From a virus: 40,898 nt of DNA. The position numbers were made by a program, and so were the translations under genes. The stretch is taken from positions 1 to 40,898 of the IMG/VR virus record IMGVR_UViG_3300027730_000053. One strand, 5' to 3'. The notes beneath the pieces are model-generated. The model was given only the letters and a program-made list of their open reading frames with translations. It did no database searches and was not told the DNA's origin. Each line of letters starts with the position of its first letter. The first letter of the stretch is position 1. This document shows positions 1-8,304 of this stretch, piece after piece.

Positions 1-184
1 TTTGCGCCCGCTGCGGGGTCTTCTTCAGATTCGTCACCAACTGGTCCCAGACCTCGGGATTGCGCGTCTTGATGAACTCGCCCATCAGGGCGGCATTGCG
101 CGGGTGCAGCAGGCTGTTGCTGTGGGCATAGGCTTCCGCCAGCAGGGCTTCATCGGTGGCGGTGCGGGGCAACACCCTCCAAGC
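1..184 (-). pseudogene. Orphan fragment: second copy of the internal virion protein body (continues off the left edge)
   Basis: Bases 1-154 match 2145-2298 with only two differences (bases 127 and 128). They encode the same residues as about 759-809 of the large virion protein at 676-4572 (DEALLAEAY, then NSLLHPRN and NPEVWDQLVTN). The similarity stops abruptly at base 155. Upstream in frame there is a TAG (bases 185-187), and the only candidate starts are GTG (173-175) or TTG (170-172), so the frame opens about 25 nt after the immunity gene's stop. The frame stays open to the left edge. Known orphan modules behind cdiA or rhs genes have this layout: a piece of parental body that allows recombination, followed by another toxin tip. 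What follows here is outside the window, so the tip is inferred. A plain tandem duplication remnant is the alternative. Confidence 0.75.
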
Positions 185-200
185 CTAACATACTCTTAGA

Positions 201-674
201 CTAAACGATCTGACTCCGCTGCAAAGGCACCAGAGGCTCATAATCGAACTCTTTGAATTTGGCCAGAATCTCATCGTTCATGTAATCCACACGCAGATTG
301 ATCTTACCGTCCACGCGCTGAACCAAAACACTGTCTCCGTTATTCAACAAAGCTAGATCACCATCCCATTTCCTCAAGGCGTCCACCGTCATGTCATAAA
401 CGGCATCTTGCCCGGGATACAGTGGTTGGGTCGTGATCCACAGCAGTGTTTTCAATGTTTTAGGCAAATCATGACCCTCTTCATGAAGAGTGTCATGACT
501 CTCTTCCGCCAATTCTTCGATTGAAAAAACGCCATATTCCCAATCACCACCCCAATTCCCGATTCGGCTTTGTTTTGTTAGTTTTAAGGCGTGTCCCCCA
601 AAATCTTTTTGACGAAAGTAATCAAGCACCTCTGGCGTGGAGCGTGCTGTATATAAATGCATAAACATGGACAT
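201..674 (-). CDS. Probable immunity protein for the adjacent CdiA-like toxin domain
   Basis: This 157-residue acidic, soluble protein has no signal peptide or membrane segment. It starts one base after the TAA stop of the toxin-bearing virion gene (TAATATG), so the two are surely co-translated. Such spacing, size and acidity are typical of immunity genes in polymorphic toxin loci. The C-terminal part (residues about 95-130, with DALRKWDGDLALLNNGDS and then VLVQR) weakly recalls the SitI3 immunity family, a resemblance from memory only. The toxin end plus this gene is A+T-rich: hand count gives about 39% G+C over 661-960, against about 72% over 1321-1440 in the linker of the same virion gene. 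This suggests the module was acquired as a unit. The function is inferred from context. Confidence 0.7.
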   Translation of the reverse strand: MSMFMHLYTARSTPEVLDYFRQKDFGGHALKLTKQSRIGNWGGDWEYGVFSIEELAEESHDTLHEEGHDLPKTLKTLLWITTQPLYPGQDAVYDMTVDALRKWDGDLALLNNGDSVLVQRVDGKINLRVDYMNDEILAKFKEFDYEPLVPLQRSQIV

Positions 675-675
675 A

Positions 676-3600
676 TTAATATAGAATGTATAGTTTTCCC
701 GATTTAATAACGAACAGCTGTTTTAATCCTTCAACTGGAGTTTTGCGTATATGTTCAAAAAGTTCATTGATTGATTGTCCATCAGGTTCTAAGCGCACCA
801 TTACATACGGGGCATTTTGCTGCTCCACTTTACGCACAATCTCTCCCCTGATACCTTTCACACTTTTAGTTTTTGTCGGTGAATAGGCATCTGTCTTGTC
901 ATCAATGCCAGCGAACTTACCGTCTGGGCTTTTGTTTCTTTCTTTGATCTGCTGGTAATCATAACCATGTTGGGCCAAGATATCTGCAGCTTCGTTCTCT
1001 CCTTCAACACCTCGCCTGTTGCCTTCATCCGTATCTTTGCGGCTCAGCACTTTTCGTGGACCTTTAGACTTGCGGTTTGGATCGTAGGGCCAAACAGGTA
1101 AAACGTGTTCCGGTCGCTGAGGAACAAGCCACTCGGCATTATTTAAAAGTCTTGGTTTTGTGACAGGGATATTATCTGTCACCTCATTCGCCGTATCTTT
1201 GCTATGAGGATTGGCTCCATCCTCTTGGGCTTTGGCAGCGCTTTGAGAGGAGTTTCCTTGTTGCCCTGAAACACTGACTCCTGACGAACCTCTCCCCTGC
1301 CCGCCATTCGCTGCTGGACGCCCCCCACCGCCCACCTGCAAGGGCGCGCCCGCACCACCTCCAGCTGAGTTCGCTGAGCCTCCGCTCGAAGAACCGGAAC
1401 CGCTGTCTGTGGCAGGCTGTCCGCCTCCCTGCTGCGCGACTAAGCCCGGCGGTGAAGCTCCGCCACCTGGAGTTGCGCCCACTGCCTGAGGTGCGTTGGG
1501 CGCGTCGGGTCGTGCGGTTACTTCCTGCGGATTCCCTTCCCACGGGGCCATCTCCACTTTATCGCCACCTGCGGTGACGGCTTGAGGCACTTCATCAGGC
1601 TGCGGGACAGCCTCTGCGGCGGCGGCTTGGGCGGGTGCCTTTTCAGGCTTCGGCACACCCGCAGGTGCGGCGGTCGCTTGGGCTCCTGCACCACTGTCTG
1701 GAGGCGTGCCCGCTGCACCGCCCGCTGCATCCCCTGAGCTTCCATTCTTTTCGTTAGGCACGGGCAGGTTTCCCGGCAATGCCCGCATCACTTTGGAGAC
1801 GCCTTTGTTCATCGCCCCCATGCCCAGGGTCCCCATCAGATAGTCCAACGACATTTGCTCAAAGTCCGAGAGCTTGGCATCCGGGTTCTCCACCAGGGTT
1901 TGCAGGCTTTCGATCCCCATCTCCGTCATCGCGGTTTTGGCGATCTCCCGCACCACACCGCCGGTCGTGCGGCCTGCTCCGCCGAGGAGCTTGCCCGCCT
2001 TCAGATAAGGCAGCAGCAGGGAGGCCATCTGGATGGGGTCCCCGGCGGCGATCATGTGCTCGGCGTAATCCCCGCCTCCCATGTTCTGCGTGAGGAAGTT
2101 CACGATCTGACTTTCCGCCAGACTCCGGGCCTGATCGGCCTCGGTTTGCGCCCGCTGCGGGGTCTTCTTCAGATTCGTCACCAACTGGTCCCAGACCTCG
2201 GGATTGCGCGTCTTGATGAACTCGCCCATCAGGGCGGCATTGCGCGGGTGCAGCAGGCTGTTGCTGTGGGTGTAGGCTTCCGCCAGCAGGGCTTCATCAT
2301 CGGCCATGCGGACGGGAGTGTCCGCGCTCCCTTCCACGCCATCCTCCGTGCCTTGCACGGCCTGATACCAACGCCTTTGAGAGCCATTGATCTCCTGTGA
2401 GAGCTGGACTAACCAAGATTGAAATTCCGCGCCGTCTTTGAGGGGGAAGTTCCCCTCGGTCAGATCACGATGCAGGGCTTCCAGGTCGGCATTGATCTTG
2501 GCCTCGGCATTCCAGGAAAAGAACCGCTGCGTCGAGTCACCGGCCTTTTGAAACCAGAAACCCGCTTGCTCAATGATATTACCTGCCGGAACACGCGGGC
2601 TGCCGTCGGGATTGAAGGCGGAGAGATCCGCCGAGGCAGCAATGGCGGTGCGTGCGGTGCCTGTAAGGACACCCCCGACCACATCCCCAACCTGCCCCGC
2701 AGTCTCTTTCCAAGAGGTCATACCCTCCACCTGCGCGCGTGCTTTACCGGCAATGGCATTGAAGGCTTGATAGGCTTTTCTATCGAAGCCGGGACGCTTG
2801 GTCAGATCATCGAAGGCCAAGGCCAGCACCTGCCCCAAAGTCTGCTGCTTTTGCAAAGGCGAAGCGGCGCGAAAGGCGGGATCAGCATACAGATCGGGGA
2901 GGTCTTCGATATGCCAGGAGCCACCGGCCAGGAGCATCTGCTGATCCTCTTTCCGCACATAGTCCAGACGACGGGTGGGCTGTTGAAACACAGGCGGTGG
3001 CGGAGACGACGGGGTTTTTAACAATCCATCCGTCAGCTTCACCATGCCTTCGTGATCCTTTACCGTGCCACTGGCGAAGGCCTGCTGCACCACTTCGGCA
3101 TTCTGAGCGACCTCTTTCGCGCTGTGCGCTGCGGTGCCCTGGATGGCGACCAGCAGCGGCGTCAAAGAAGTGCCGTCCGGCAGCAGCGGTGCACGCCCCT
3201 CACGAGTGGAGACGGCGGCCCAGTCATCACTGCCGAAGCCATGCCGGAACACCCGCTTCAAGGCCTCGCCTAACAAGGGTTGCGGATTTTTCGCCTGGGC
3301 GCGCAGGACGCCGTAAAGCGTGTCCTGCTCCCGTTTGTCAAAGCCGAGGGCGATCCAGGTCTCCAGCTCCTCCAACTGCGCACCGGAAGGATCTTTTTTC
3401 GGATCATAAACGCTGGCCGCCAGATGGGTCCACTGATAAGCGGCAGGGCGGTCAAAGGAAGCGGCACGTTGCTTCACCAGGGCCTGATGCGTGACACCAC
3501 CCTGCAGCATGGGGCTGGCATGGCGCAGCTCCCCCGCCCCCAGTTCCTGCGGTGTCAGGCGGCGGCCTGGGGATGTGGATGCCACCTGGCTGAAGTCAGC

Positions 3601-4572
3601 CTTGTTGATGGCGGCGACGGCGGCCTTGACCTCCTGAATGCCCAGCCGCGTGGTGTGGCTGGAGGCCTCATGCAGCAGCGTTTCCTGATCCTCCACACGC
3701 AGTTTGAGAAAGCGTGAATCCCCCGTGAAGGCCTGGCTGATGAAGCGCTTCGGCTCAGACAGCATCTCCTGCCGCAGGCCGTGCCGTGCCTCCTGATAAT
3801 CCACCTCCGTGAGGCGCTCCTGAAGCTGCGCGTCATCCAGCGCCTTGTCCGCGTGCAGCCCGCTCAGCAAGGCACGCCCGCCTGCGAAGTCGCCCTTGTC
3901 ATAATGCCCAACCAATTGTTTGTCCGTCCTGTCCAGCAACACCTGACGGATCTGCTGTGCGCCTTCGGTTTCCACCTGCCTCAGGCGCTCCACCGGGATG
4001 CCCACGCTGCTGCCAAGACGCATCGTGGCCTGAAAAGCCCGGCTGTCACCCTTCGCCGCCGCCTGCTGCGCCCGTGTCACCACCGCCTGCTCTGCCCGCT
4101 GATTTTTGCGCTCCTGCACACGCGTGCCCAGGCTCTGAATCTGCTGGCCTTCATAAGTCTCCAACGTGCGCTGGAGGCTCGTCTGTGCCTGCGGTCCGAG
4201 GCGGTTGCGGAGCTGTGCGATCTGGCCCTGAGTCGTCTTTCGCTCCTCGTCAAACTTGCTCTGCCATTGATCCGGGTCCGTTGTCTCCTCCATCATCTTA
4301 TTCACGCGATCCGCACTGGCCTGGATGAGGCTTTCCCCCTCCAGCAGGCCCGTGACATCATCCACGCTCAAGGGACCGGCCTTTGATTCATTCCCGGCCT
4401 CCTTCCGTGCCCGGAGAGCTTTGCCGACGTCGCCAGCCAGGTCACCCACGGCCTGGAGGGCATCGCCCAGGCCGGTGTCGCCTGCGCTAAGGCGGGGAGT
4501 GATTGCGGTGTAATCACCGGTGAAATGAAGCGGCACCTGGCCGCCATGAACGAGTGGAATGCGTGCAGGCAT
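676..4572 (-). CDS. Giant internal virion (ejection) protein with a C-terminal CdiA-tRNase-like toxin tip
   Basis: This is a 1298-residue protein. Residues 1-940 form a long, mostly helical, charged body with an A/G-rich amphipathic stretch near 855-940. By position after tail nozzle and gp14-like genes it matches the large internal virion proteins that podoviruses eject into the cell. Residues about 950-1140 are low-complexity Gly/Ala/Ser/Pro/Gln. Residues about 1173-1298 form a separate domain: the core GVEGENEAADILAQHGYDY, then PDGKFAGIDDKTDAYSP, then GEIVRKVEQQ and LKQLFVI. This pattern matches the CdiA C-terminal tRNase family (EN-A-LA--GY, D-Y-P, KV--Q, LK--VI). Base composition drops sharply at the toxin end. 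An immunity gene and an orphan body copy follow. The toxin assignment is by remembered family pattern, not by a search. The body's enzymatic role, if any, is unknown. Confidence 0.75.
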   Translation of the reverse strand: MPARIPLVHGGQVPLHFTGDYTAITPRLSAGDTGLGDALQAVGDLAGDVGKALRARKEAGNESKAGPLSVDDVTGLLEGESLIQASADRVNKMMEETTDPDQWQSKFDEERKTTQGQIAQLRNRLGPQAQTSLQRTLETYEGQQIQSLGTRVQERKNQRAEQAVVTRAQQAAAKGDSRAFQATMRLGSSVGIPVERLRQVETEGAQQIRQVLLDRTDKQLVGHYDKGDFAGGRALLSGLHADKALDDAQLQERLTEVDYQEARHGLRQEMLSEPKRFISQAFTGDSRFLKLRVEDQETLLHEASSHTTRLGIQEVKAAVAAINKADFSQVASTSPGRRLTPQELGAGELRHASPMLQGGVTHQALVKQRAASFDRPAAYQWTHLAASVYDPKKDPSGAQLEELETWIALGFDKREQDTLYGVLRAQAKNPQPLLGEALKRVFRHGFGSDDWAAVSTREGRAPLLPDGTSLTPLLVAIQGTAAHSAKEVAQNAEVVQQAFASGTVKDHEGMVKLTDGLLKTPSSPPPPVFQQPTRRLDYVRKEDQQMLLAGGSWHIEDLPDLYADPAFRAASPLQKQQTLGQVLALAFDDLTKRPGFDRKAYQAFNAIAGKARAQVEGMTSWKETAGQVGDVVGGVLTGTARTAIAASADLSAFNPDGSPRVPAGNIIEQAGFWFQKAGDSTQRFFSWNAEAKINADLEALHRDLTEGNFPLKDGAEFQSWLVQLSQEINGSQRRWYQAVQGTEDGVEGSADTPVRMADDEALLAEAYTHSNSLLHPRNAALMGEFIKTRNPEVWDQLVTNLKKTPQRAQTEADQARSLAESQIVNFLTQNMGGGDYAEHMIAAGDPIQMASLLLPYLKAGKLLGGAGRTTGGVVREIAKTAMTEMGIESLQTLVENPDAKLSDFEQMSLDYLMGTLGMGAMNKGVSKVMRALPGNLPVPNEKNGSSGDAAGGAAGTPPDSGAGAQATAAPAGVPKPEKAPAQAAAAEAVPQPDEVPQAVTAGGDKVEMAPWEGNPQEVTARPDAPNAPQAVGATPGGGASPPGLVAQQGGGQPATDSGSGSSSGGSANSAGGGAGAPLQVGGGGRPAANGGQGRGSSGVSVSGQQGNSSQSAAKAQEDGANPHSKDTANEVTDNIPVTKPRLLNNAEWLVPQRPEHVLPVWPYDPNRKSKGPRKVLSRKDTDEGNRRGVEGENEAADILAQHGYDYQQIKERNKSPDGKFAGIDDKTDAYSPTKTKSVKGIRGEIVRKVEQQNAPYVMVRLEPDGQSINELFEHIRKTPVEGLKQLFVIKSGKLYILY

Positions 4573-4609
4573 AAGATCGAATCAGCTTCTTTGTCTAACC
4601 AAATGAATT

Positions 4610-5197
4610 TCAATAAACACCGCGTGAACCTTTGTGGGCGGTGCTGCGGAACAGTGTCTGACCGCCAGAGGTGGAGGGTGTCGGCGAATTCGTTGATTTT
4701 GCGGCCGTTCCAGTCCCCGAAGGCTTGGCTGCGCTGCCAACCATGCTGACGGCACTCGAAGCTGCCCCTGCTAGGCCGGTGATCAGCGAAGCTCCGGCCT
4801 GCTGGCGCATGAGGCTGGCGCTGCTGCGCGCCTCCTGCATCAGGCTCTGCCCCTGATAACCGAGCCGCCATTGCTCCAGATTCCCATCGGCGGTGAGGTC
4901 GCCCAAGTCCCGTTGCTGAGCCTCCAGCGTGTCCGCCATGATCTCCAGCGGTGTGCCCGTGGTGGCCACGAAGCCCGTGTTTGCCAGGGCAGCGAACTGC
5001 GCCGCCTGCTCCCGCCGCTGCTGCTGAGCGAGACGACGCTGATTCTCCGCCAGTTCGGCGGCCTTGCGCCGCTGCTCCATGGCCAGGGCCTTGTTCTGCG
5101 CCTCGGCATTCAGTTCGGTTTGTTTGGCGGCCTGTTTTTGCTGCTGGTAGGAGACCACGGAACCGGCGATGGACGCAACCGTGCTGACAATCGACAT
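4610..5197 (-). CDS. Internal virion protein, gp14-like
   Basis: This is a 195-residue Ala/Gln/Ser-rich protein. It has a hydrophobic N-terminal segment (MSIVSTVASIAGSVVS), then a strongly helical Gln/Arg/Ala-rich stretch (residues about 20-75, likely coiled coil), then a second hydrophobic Gly/Ala segment near residues 135-150. Small proteins of this composition lie between tail nozzle and large internal proteins in T7-like phages (gp14 type) and take part in forming the ejection channel. The chosen start is the ATG at 5197. An ATG at 5251 overlaps the stop of the upstream gene by 8 nt and would add 18 residues (MFNSCLFLAYGID), which is also possible through translational coupling. It is followed after 37 nt by the toxin-tipped virion protein. 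Confidence 0.6.
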   Translation of the reverse strand: MSIVSTVASIAGSVVSYQQQKQAAKQTELNAEAQNKALAMEQRRKAAELAENQRRLAQQQRREQAAQFAALANTGFVATTGTPLEIMADTLEAQQRDLGDLTADGNLEQWRLGYQGQSLMQEARSSASLMRQQAGASLITGLAGAASSAVSMVGSAAKPSGTGTAAKSTNSPTPSTSGGQTLFRSTAHKGSRGVY

Positions 5198-5243
5198 GAT
5201 AGCGAATGCAGCATCGATGCCGTAAGCAAGAAAGAGACAGGAG

Positions 5244-5675
5244 TTAAACATGGTGAAGGCAGATGACGTGTTCAGTTTCGCCGATGACCCAGCCCGCCTG
5301 GGCGGCCTCGGCAGCGGCGCGTTTGTTCAGAAAGACGCGGAGGAGTTGGTAGTTCAGGCCGCTGTCCTCATTGAGGATGCGGGCCCAGTCGCGGATCGTG
5401 GTTTGCAGGGCCTTCCAGGCCTGGCGCACATCCGTGATCGTGCTGCCGGGGGCGGAGTAAAGGTAGTCCAATTGGATGACCGGCACGTCCAGCATCATGA
5501 AGCCCCAGATAGTCAGCACCGGCGTGACCTCATCCCCCCGGTGCCGCTCGCATAAAAAGCCATGCGGGGAGAGCAGCGCGTGGATCAGGCGGTGCCTGTG
5601 CGCCACGGCCCAACCCTCGATCATCGGCAGGTCCTCCGGCGTCACCTGACGCACGATGTAAACGGCTTCACTCAT
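5244..5675 (-). CDS. Small phage protein with a GNAT-like pattern, possible internal virion protein A (gp13-like)
   Basis: This is a 143-residue protein. It starts with MSEAVYIVRQVTPEDLPMI, the beta-strand/helix opening usual in GNAT acyltransferase folds, and ends with a motif in which a side chain cluster (FLNKRAAAEAAQAGWVIGE) resembles the final GNAT helix and strand. Small acyltransferase-like proteins occupy this position, between tail nozzle and gp14-like genes, in several T7-related podoviruses, where they are virion components rather than proven enzymes. I see no clear acetyl-CoA pyrophosphate-binding loop, so catalysis is doubtful. The 3' end overlaps the longer start option of the next gene. 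Confidence 0.5.
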   Translation of the reverse strand: MSEAVYIVRQVTPEDLPMIEGWAVAHRHRLIHALLSPHGFLCERHRGDEVTPVLTIWGFMMLDVPVIQLDYLYSAPGSTITDVRQAWKALQTTIRDWARILNEDSGLNYQLLRVFLNKRAAAEAAQAGWVIGETEHVICLHHV

Positions 5676-5754
5676 GGGTAATCTCGGCGGATTAACAGAA
5701 GGTTTTGCAAGCGGTATTTTTCACTTTTTACACTTGGTTAGGCCACGACCGGCG

Positions 5755-5945
5755 GCGCAGCCCATGGACTGCGGAGACTTGTCACCGCTTTAGTGCCTGG
5801 AGGCTCGCCGACGAGGTTAGAGCCACGTCTGCTCCCTCATCTCCAGCGCGAGCAGGTCTTTGAAAAAAGGACCCACGAGAGCGAATGCGCCGACAAGTCG
5901 GCTACCCGAAAGCGGTGACAAGTCCCCGCAGTCCAAAGGCTGCGC
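5755..5945. repeat. Long inverted repeat (37-bp arms) in a 325-base gene-free stretch
   Basis: The left arm 5755-5791 and right arm 5909-5945 are reverse complements at 34 of 37 positions (right arm begins AAAGCGGTGACAAGT). A third single arm of the same family lies at 38279-38315. The arms enclose about 117 nt without a credible gene. Around them, 5737-5743 carries a GTTAGGC motif and 5945-5985 carries a degenerate copy of the 'TCATTC-ATGC-CC-AGGCTCCATGCTC' repeat family seen elsewhere. It is probably a non-autonomous palindromic element. It separates the nozzle gene from the internal-protein genes and could attenuate transcription. Confidence 0.75.
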
Positions 5946-6000
5946 CCTCATTCAATGCTCCTAGCCCCAGGCTCCATGCTCAACTTGACACTGCCACCCT

Positions 6001-8256
6001 TCACCCGCCCGTGACCTCGAACTTCAGCACGGTGCCTAACAAATTGCAGGGATATGCATTTTCACTCTTTACACCCCAGTTGAGCTGCTTCTCAAAGCTG
6101 CCACTGAAGTGGATCTCCTCCAGGATGTCCGTGGTCTCGGTATTCAGAGGCACCTCCCGCTCGGTCGAGGTGCCGGAGGTGAGGCTGAAGGTGCGGGTGC
6201 GCCACACGTTCGGGATCACCCGGATGAGCCGCCAGTTCCGCCCCTGGGAGGTGCCCTCCTGCAGCAGCACCTCCAGGTTCATGCTCTGCATCGTGGCTTT
6301 GACATAGCTTTTTCCGATGATGAGCTTTTTGTTCGCGTGATTGCCGGGGATGCTGACAGTCCCTTGAGAGTCCCAGGTAAAGGCGGGGCTACCTGTCAGG
6401 GGTTGACCATCCAGAGTGGCGATGAGGCCCGTGGTGCTGCCGCCTTGCAGTTCATACAGGCGCTTGAACCCGGTGAAAAACGTCTTCGCGACCTCCGCGT
6501 AATACACTCCCTCGCCGCTGCGCACGGCGTCCAGGAAACAGGCCTCCCTGGCCGGATCAAAGCCCGCCTCCACACGTCCCCCATGATAGTAGGCCAGGGT
6601 GGCAGGATGAAAACGCTCCACAGAATGCTTCGTGCCCCGTTTCATCAGCATCCATACCTCATCCACGCCATAGTCCCCATAGACACTGGCCACGGATTCA
6701 AAGGTCGCCCCCTGCACCTGATGCTTGTGCCAGGCGGTGACATTGTGCTCGCGATTGTAACTCAGGCCTAACAAATAGTTTTTATTGACCACCCACAGGA
6801 TGGGGTCCGGGCAGGAAACAAAGGCCGTTTGTTTGATCTCACCCAGGGGCAGCATGTGCTCCGCCAGCAGGGTGAGGTCCGGCGCGCTAAAACCATCCCG
6901 CTCATACACATAGGCAAACTCATGCAGCCTGCCCCCGCCGCGCCTGATCCACAGCAGCGCATCCCCGGTGAGCTGCGGCGGGATGCCGTTGGAGCCATAG
7001 CGTGTGCGGCGGCGGGCGCGGATGTTCGTGGGCGTCAGCGCCTCGTCCGTTTCCCCACTGTCCACCGTCCATTCATCACCGCTGGTGCCGATGACGAGCG
7101 AGCGATTGAAACTGGCCATCCACTGGATCGCATTGGCCTCCACCGTGGCCAGGGTCAGGTCCAGGCCATCTGTGTCCAAAGAGCCGCCCAGGTAGATGTA
7201 AAAATCCTCCGTGTGGCTGGCCCACATGCGGGTGGGATGCGTCCGTGTCCCGCCCCACCAAAGGCGCGAATCATGAAAGGCCACGGTGCGTGGAAAGCCG
7301 TTCTTTGCACTGAAGGCGGGTCTGCGGAAAATGGACGTGGCGACGCCGATGGCAATCGCAGGCGGCAGCTGATCCCCCGGCATGATCAGGTTTCCCCGGA
7401 CCTTCGTGGGCTCCAGATACTCCGTGATCTTGAAGGGCAGCTTATAGACGGAACTGTGCGCCTCGATCTTGATCTTCGTTGAGGTCGCAGAGGTTCCCGC
7501 CGTGAGCACCGACATACGATACCAGGCACCGATGGCGGGCGCATCCCCGTTGTAAATGATGTTGCCCTCCTTCTTGCTGCTCTGTGTAAACTGACGCACC
7601 ACGCTCCAGGTCACGCCATTGAGCGACTCTTCGATGGTCAAAGTGCCCTGCATCGCATCGCTGTCATTCCAGACGGTGGTCACGGTATAACCACCTTGAA
7701 TGAAGAGCGGATTGTTCTCCGTCGATGCCGTGGCCCCCGAACCCGTCGGAATGGCCAGATCCTCGACAATACCGCCCGTGCCTAGTTCCAACAACCAAAC
7801 AGTGCCCACATCTTCATGGCTAAAAAGCGGATCGGTCGCATACAGCGCAAACTTCAGGCCGGAGAGATCCGTATCCGCCGCACTGATGCGCCAGACGCGC
7901 GTCCAGCCCGTGGACAGACCCGGGCAATTCCCCGGTTTGATGATTTGCCCAGAGCGACCGCTGAACGCCGGCAAGGCGGATGTATGTGCACGGATGCACT
8001 CATAAATGGTCTTGCCACGCCTCACCTTTGCCCCTTGGGAATAAACCTGGTTATTGACCCAGGCGAAGATTTTTTGACTGCCCGTGCCCTGGTTCCAATA
8101 ATCCTGCCAGGTGCTTCCATGTCCCGGCTCGTCATTGACCGCATTCCCCGGTTGATAGGCCGTGTGGCAGGTGAAAATCTCACCATTGTATTTGTTAGGC
8201 GTGCCGATATCCACCGCTGTCACCCGGTCACCCACCTTGTAGCCGCTCGGTATCAT
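6001..8256 (-). CDS. Tail nozzle protein B (gp12-like), C-terminal portion after an in-frame amber codon
   Basis: This 751-residue frame begins with another Y-x-x-G-x-x-V surface module (GYKVGDRVTAVD), similar to carbohydrate-binding type-3-like repeats. It continues into the conserved nozzle core: FPRTVAFHDSRLWWGGT, then MWASHTEDF, AIQWMASF, VIGTSGDEWTV and RYGSNGI. These strings are characteristic of podovirus tail tubular protein B and related stabilisation proteins. It lies in the same reading frame as the gene at 8305-9462 and the 16 codons between are open. The ATG at 8256 is therefore probably an internal Met of one original gene of about 1150 residues. Whether it is translated alone, by readthrough, or not at all cannot be told here. 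Confidence 0.8.
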   Translation of the reverse strand: MIPSGYKVGDRVTAVDIGTPNKYNGEIFTCHTAYQPGNAVNDEPGHGSTWQDYWNQGTGSQKIFAWVNNQVYSQGAKVRRGKTIYECIRAHTSALPAFSGRSGQIIKPGNCPGLSTGWTRVWRISAADTDLSGLKFALYATDPLFSHEDVGTVWLLELGTGGIVEDLAIPTGSGATASTENNPLFIQGGYTVTTVWNDSDAMQGTLTIEESLNGVTWSVVRQFTQSSKKEGNIIYNGDAPAIGAWYRMSVLTAGTSATSTKIKIEAHSSVYKLPFKITEYLEPTKVRGNLIMPGDQLPPAIAIGVATSIFRRPAFSAKNGFPRTVAFHDSRLWWGGTRTHPTRMWASHTEDFYIYLGGSLDTDGLDLTLATVEANAIQWMASFNRSLVIGTSGDEWTVDSGETDEALTPTNIRARRRTRYGSNGIPPQLTGDALLWIRRGGGRLHEFAYVYERDGFSAPDLTLLAEHMLPLGEIKQTAFVSCPDPILWVVNKNYLLGLSYNREHNVTAWHKHQVQGATFESVASVYGDYGVDEVWMLMKRGTKHSVERFHPATLAYYHGGRVEAGFDPAREACFLDAVRSGEGVYYAEVAKTFFTGFKRLYELQGGSTTGLIATLDGQPLTGSPAFTWDSQGTVSIPGNHANKKLIIGKSYVKATMQSMNLEVLLQEGTSQGRNWRLIRVIPNVWRTRTFSLTSGTSTEREVPLNTETTDILEEIHFSGSFEKQLNWGVKSENAYPCNLLGTVLKFEVTGG

Positions 8257-8304
8257 TTCATTCCAAGAACTTCCCCAACTCGTTCCCAGGCCAGGTCTGC
8301 TGGG

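Noticed and set aside
1855-2400. 181-residue forward frame opposite the virion gene
   Set aside because: It is antisense to a well-supported gene. Its similarity to the frame at 2-199 only reflects the duplicated DNA.
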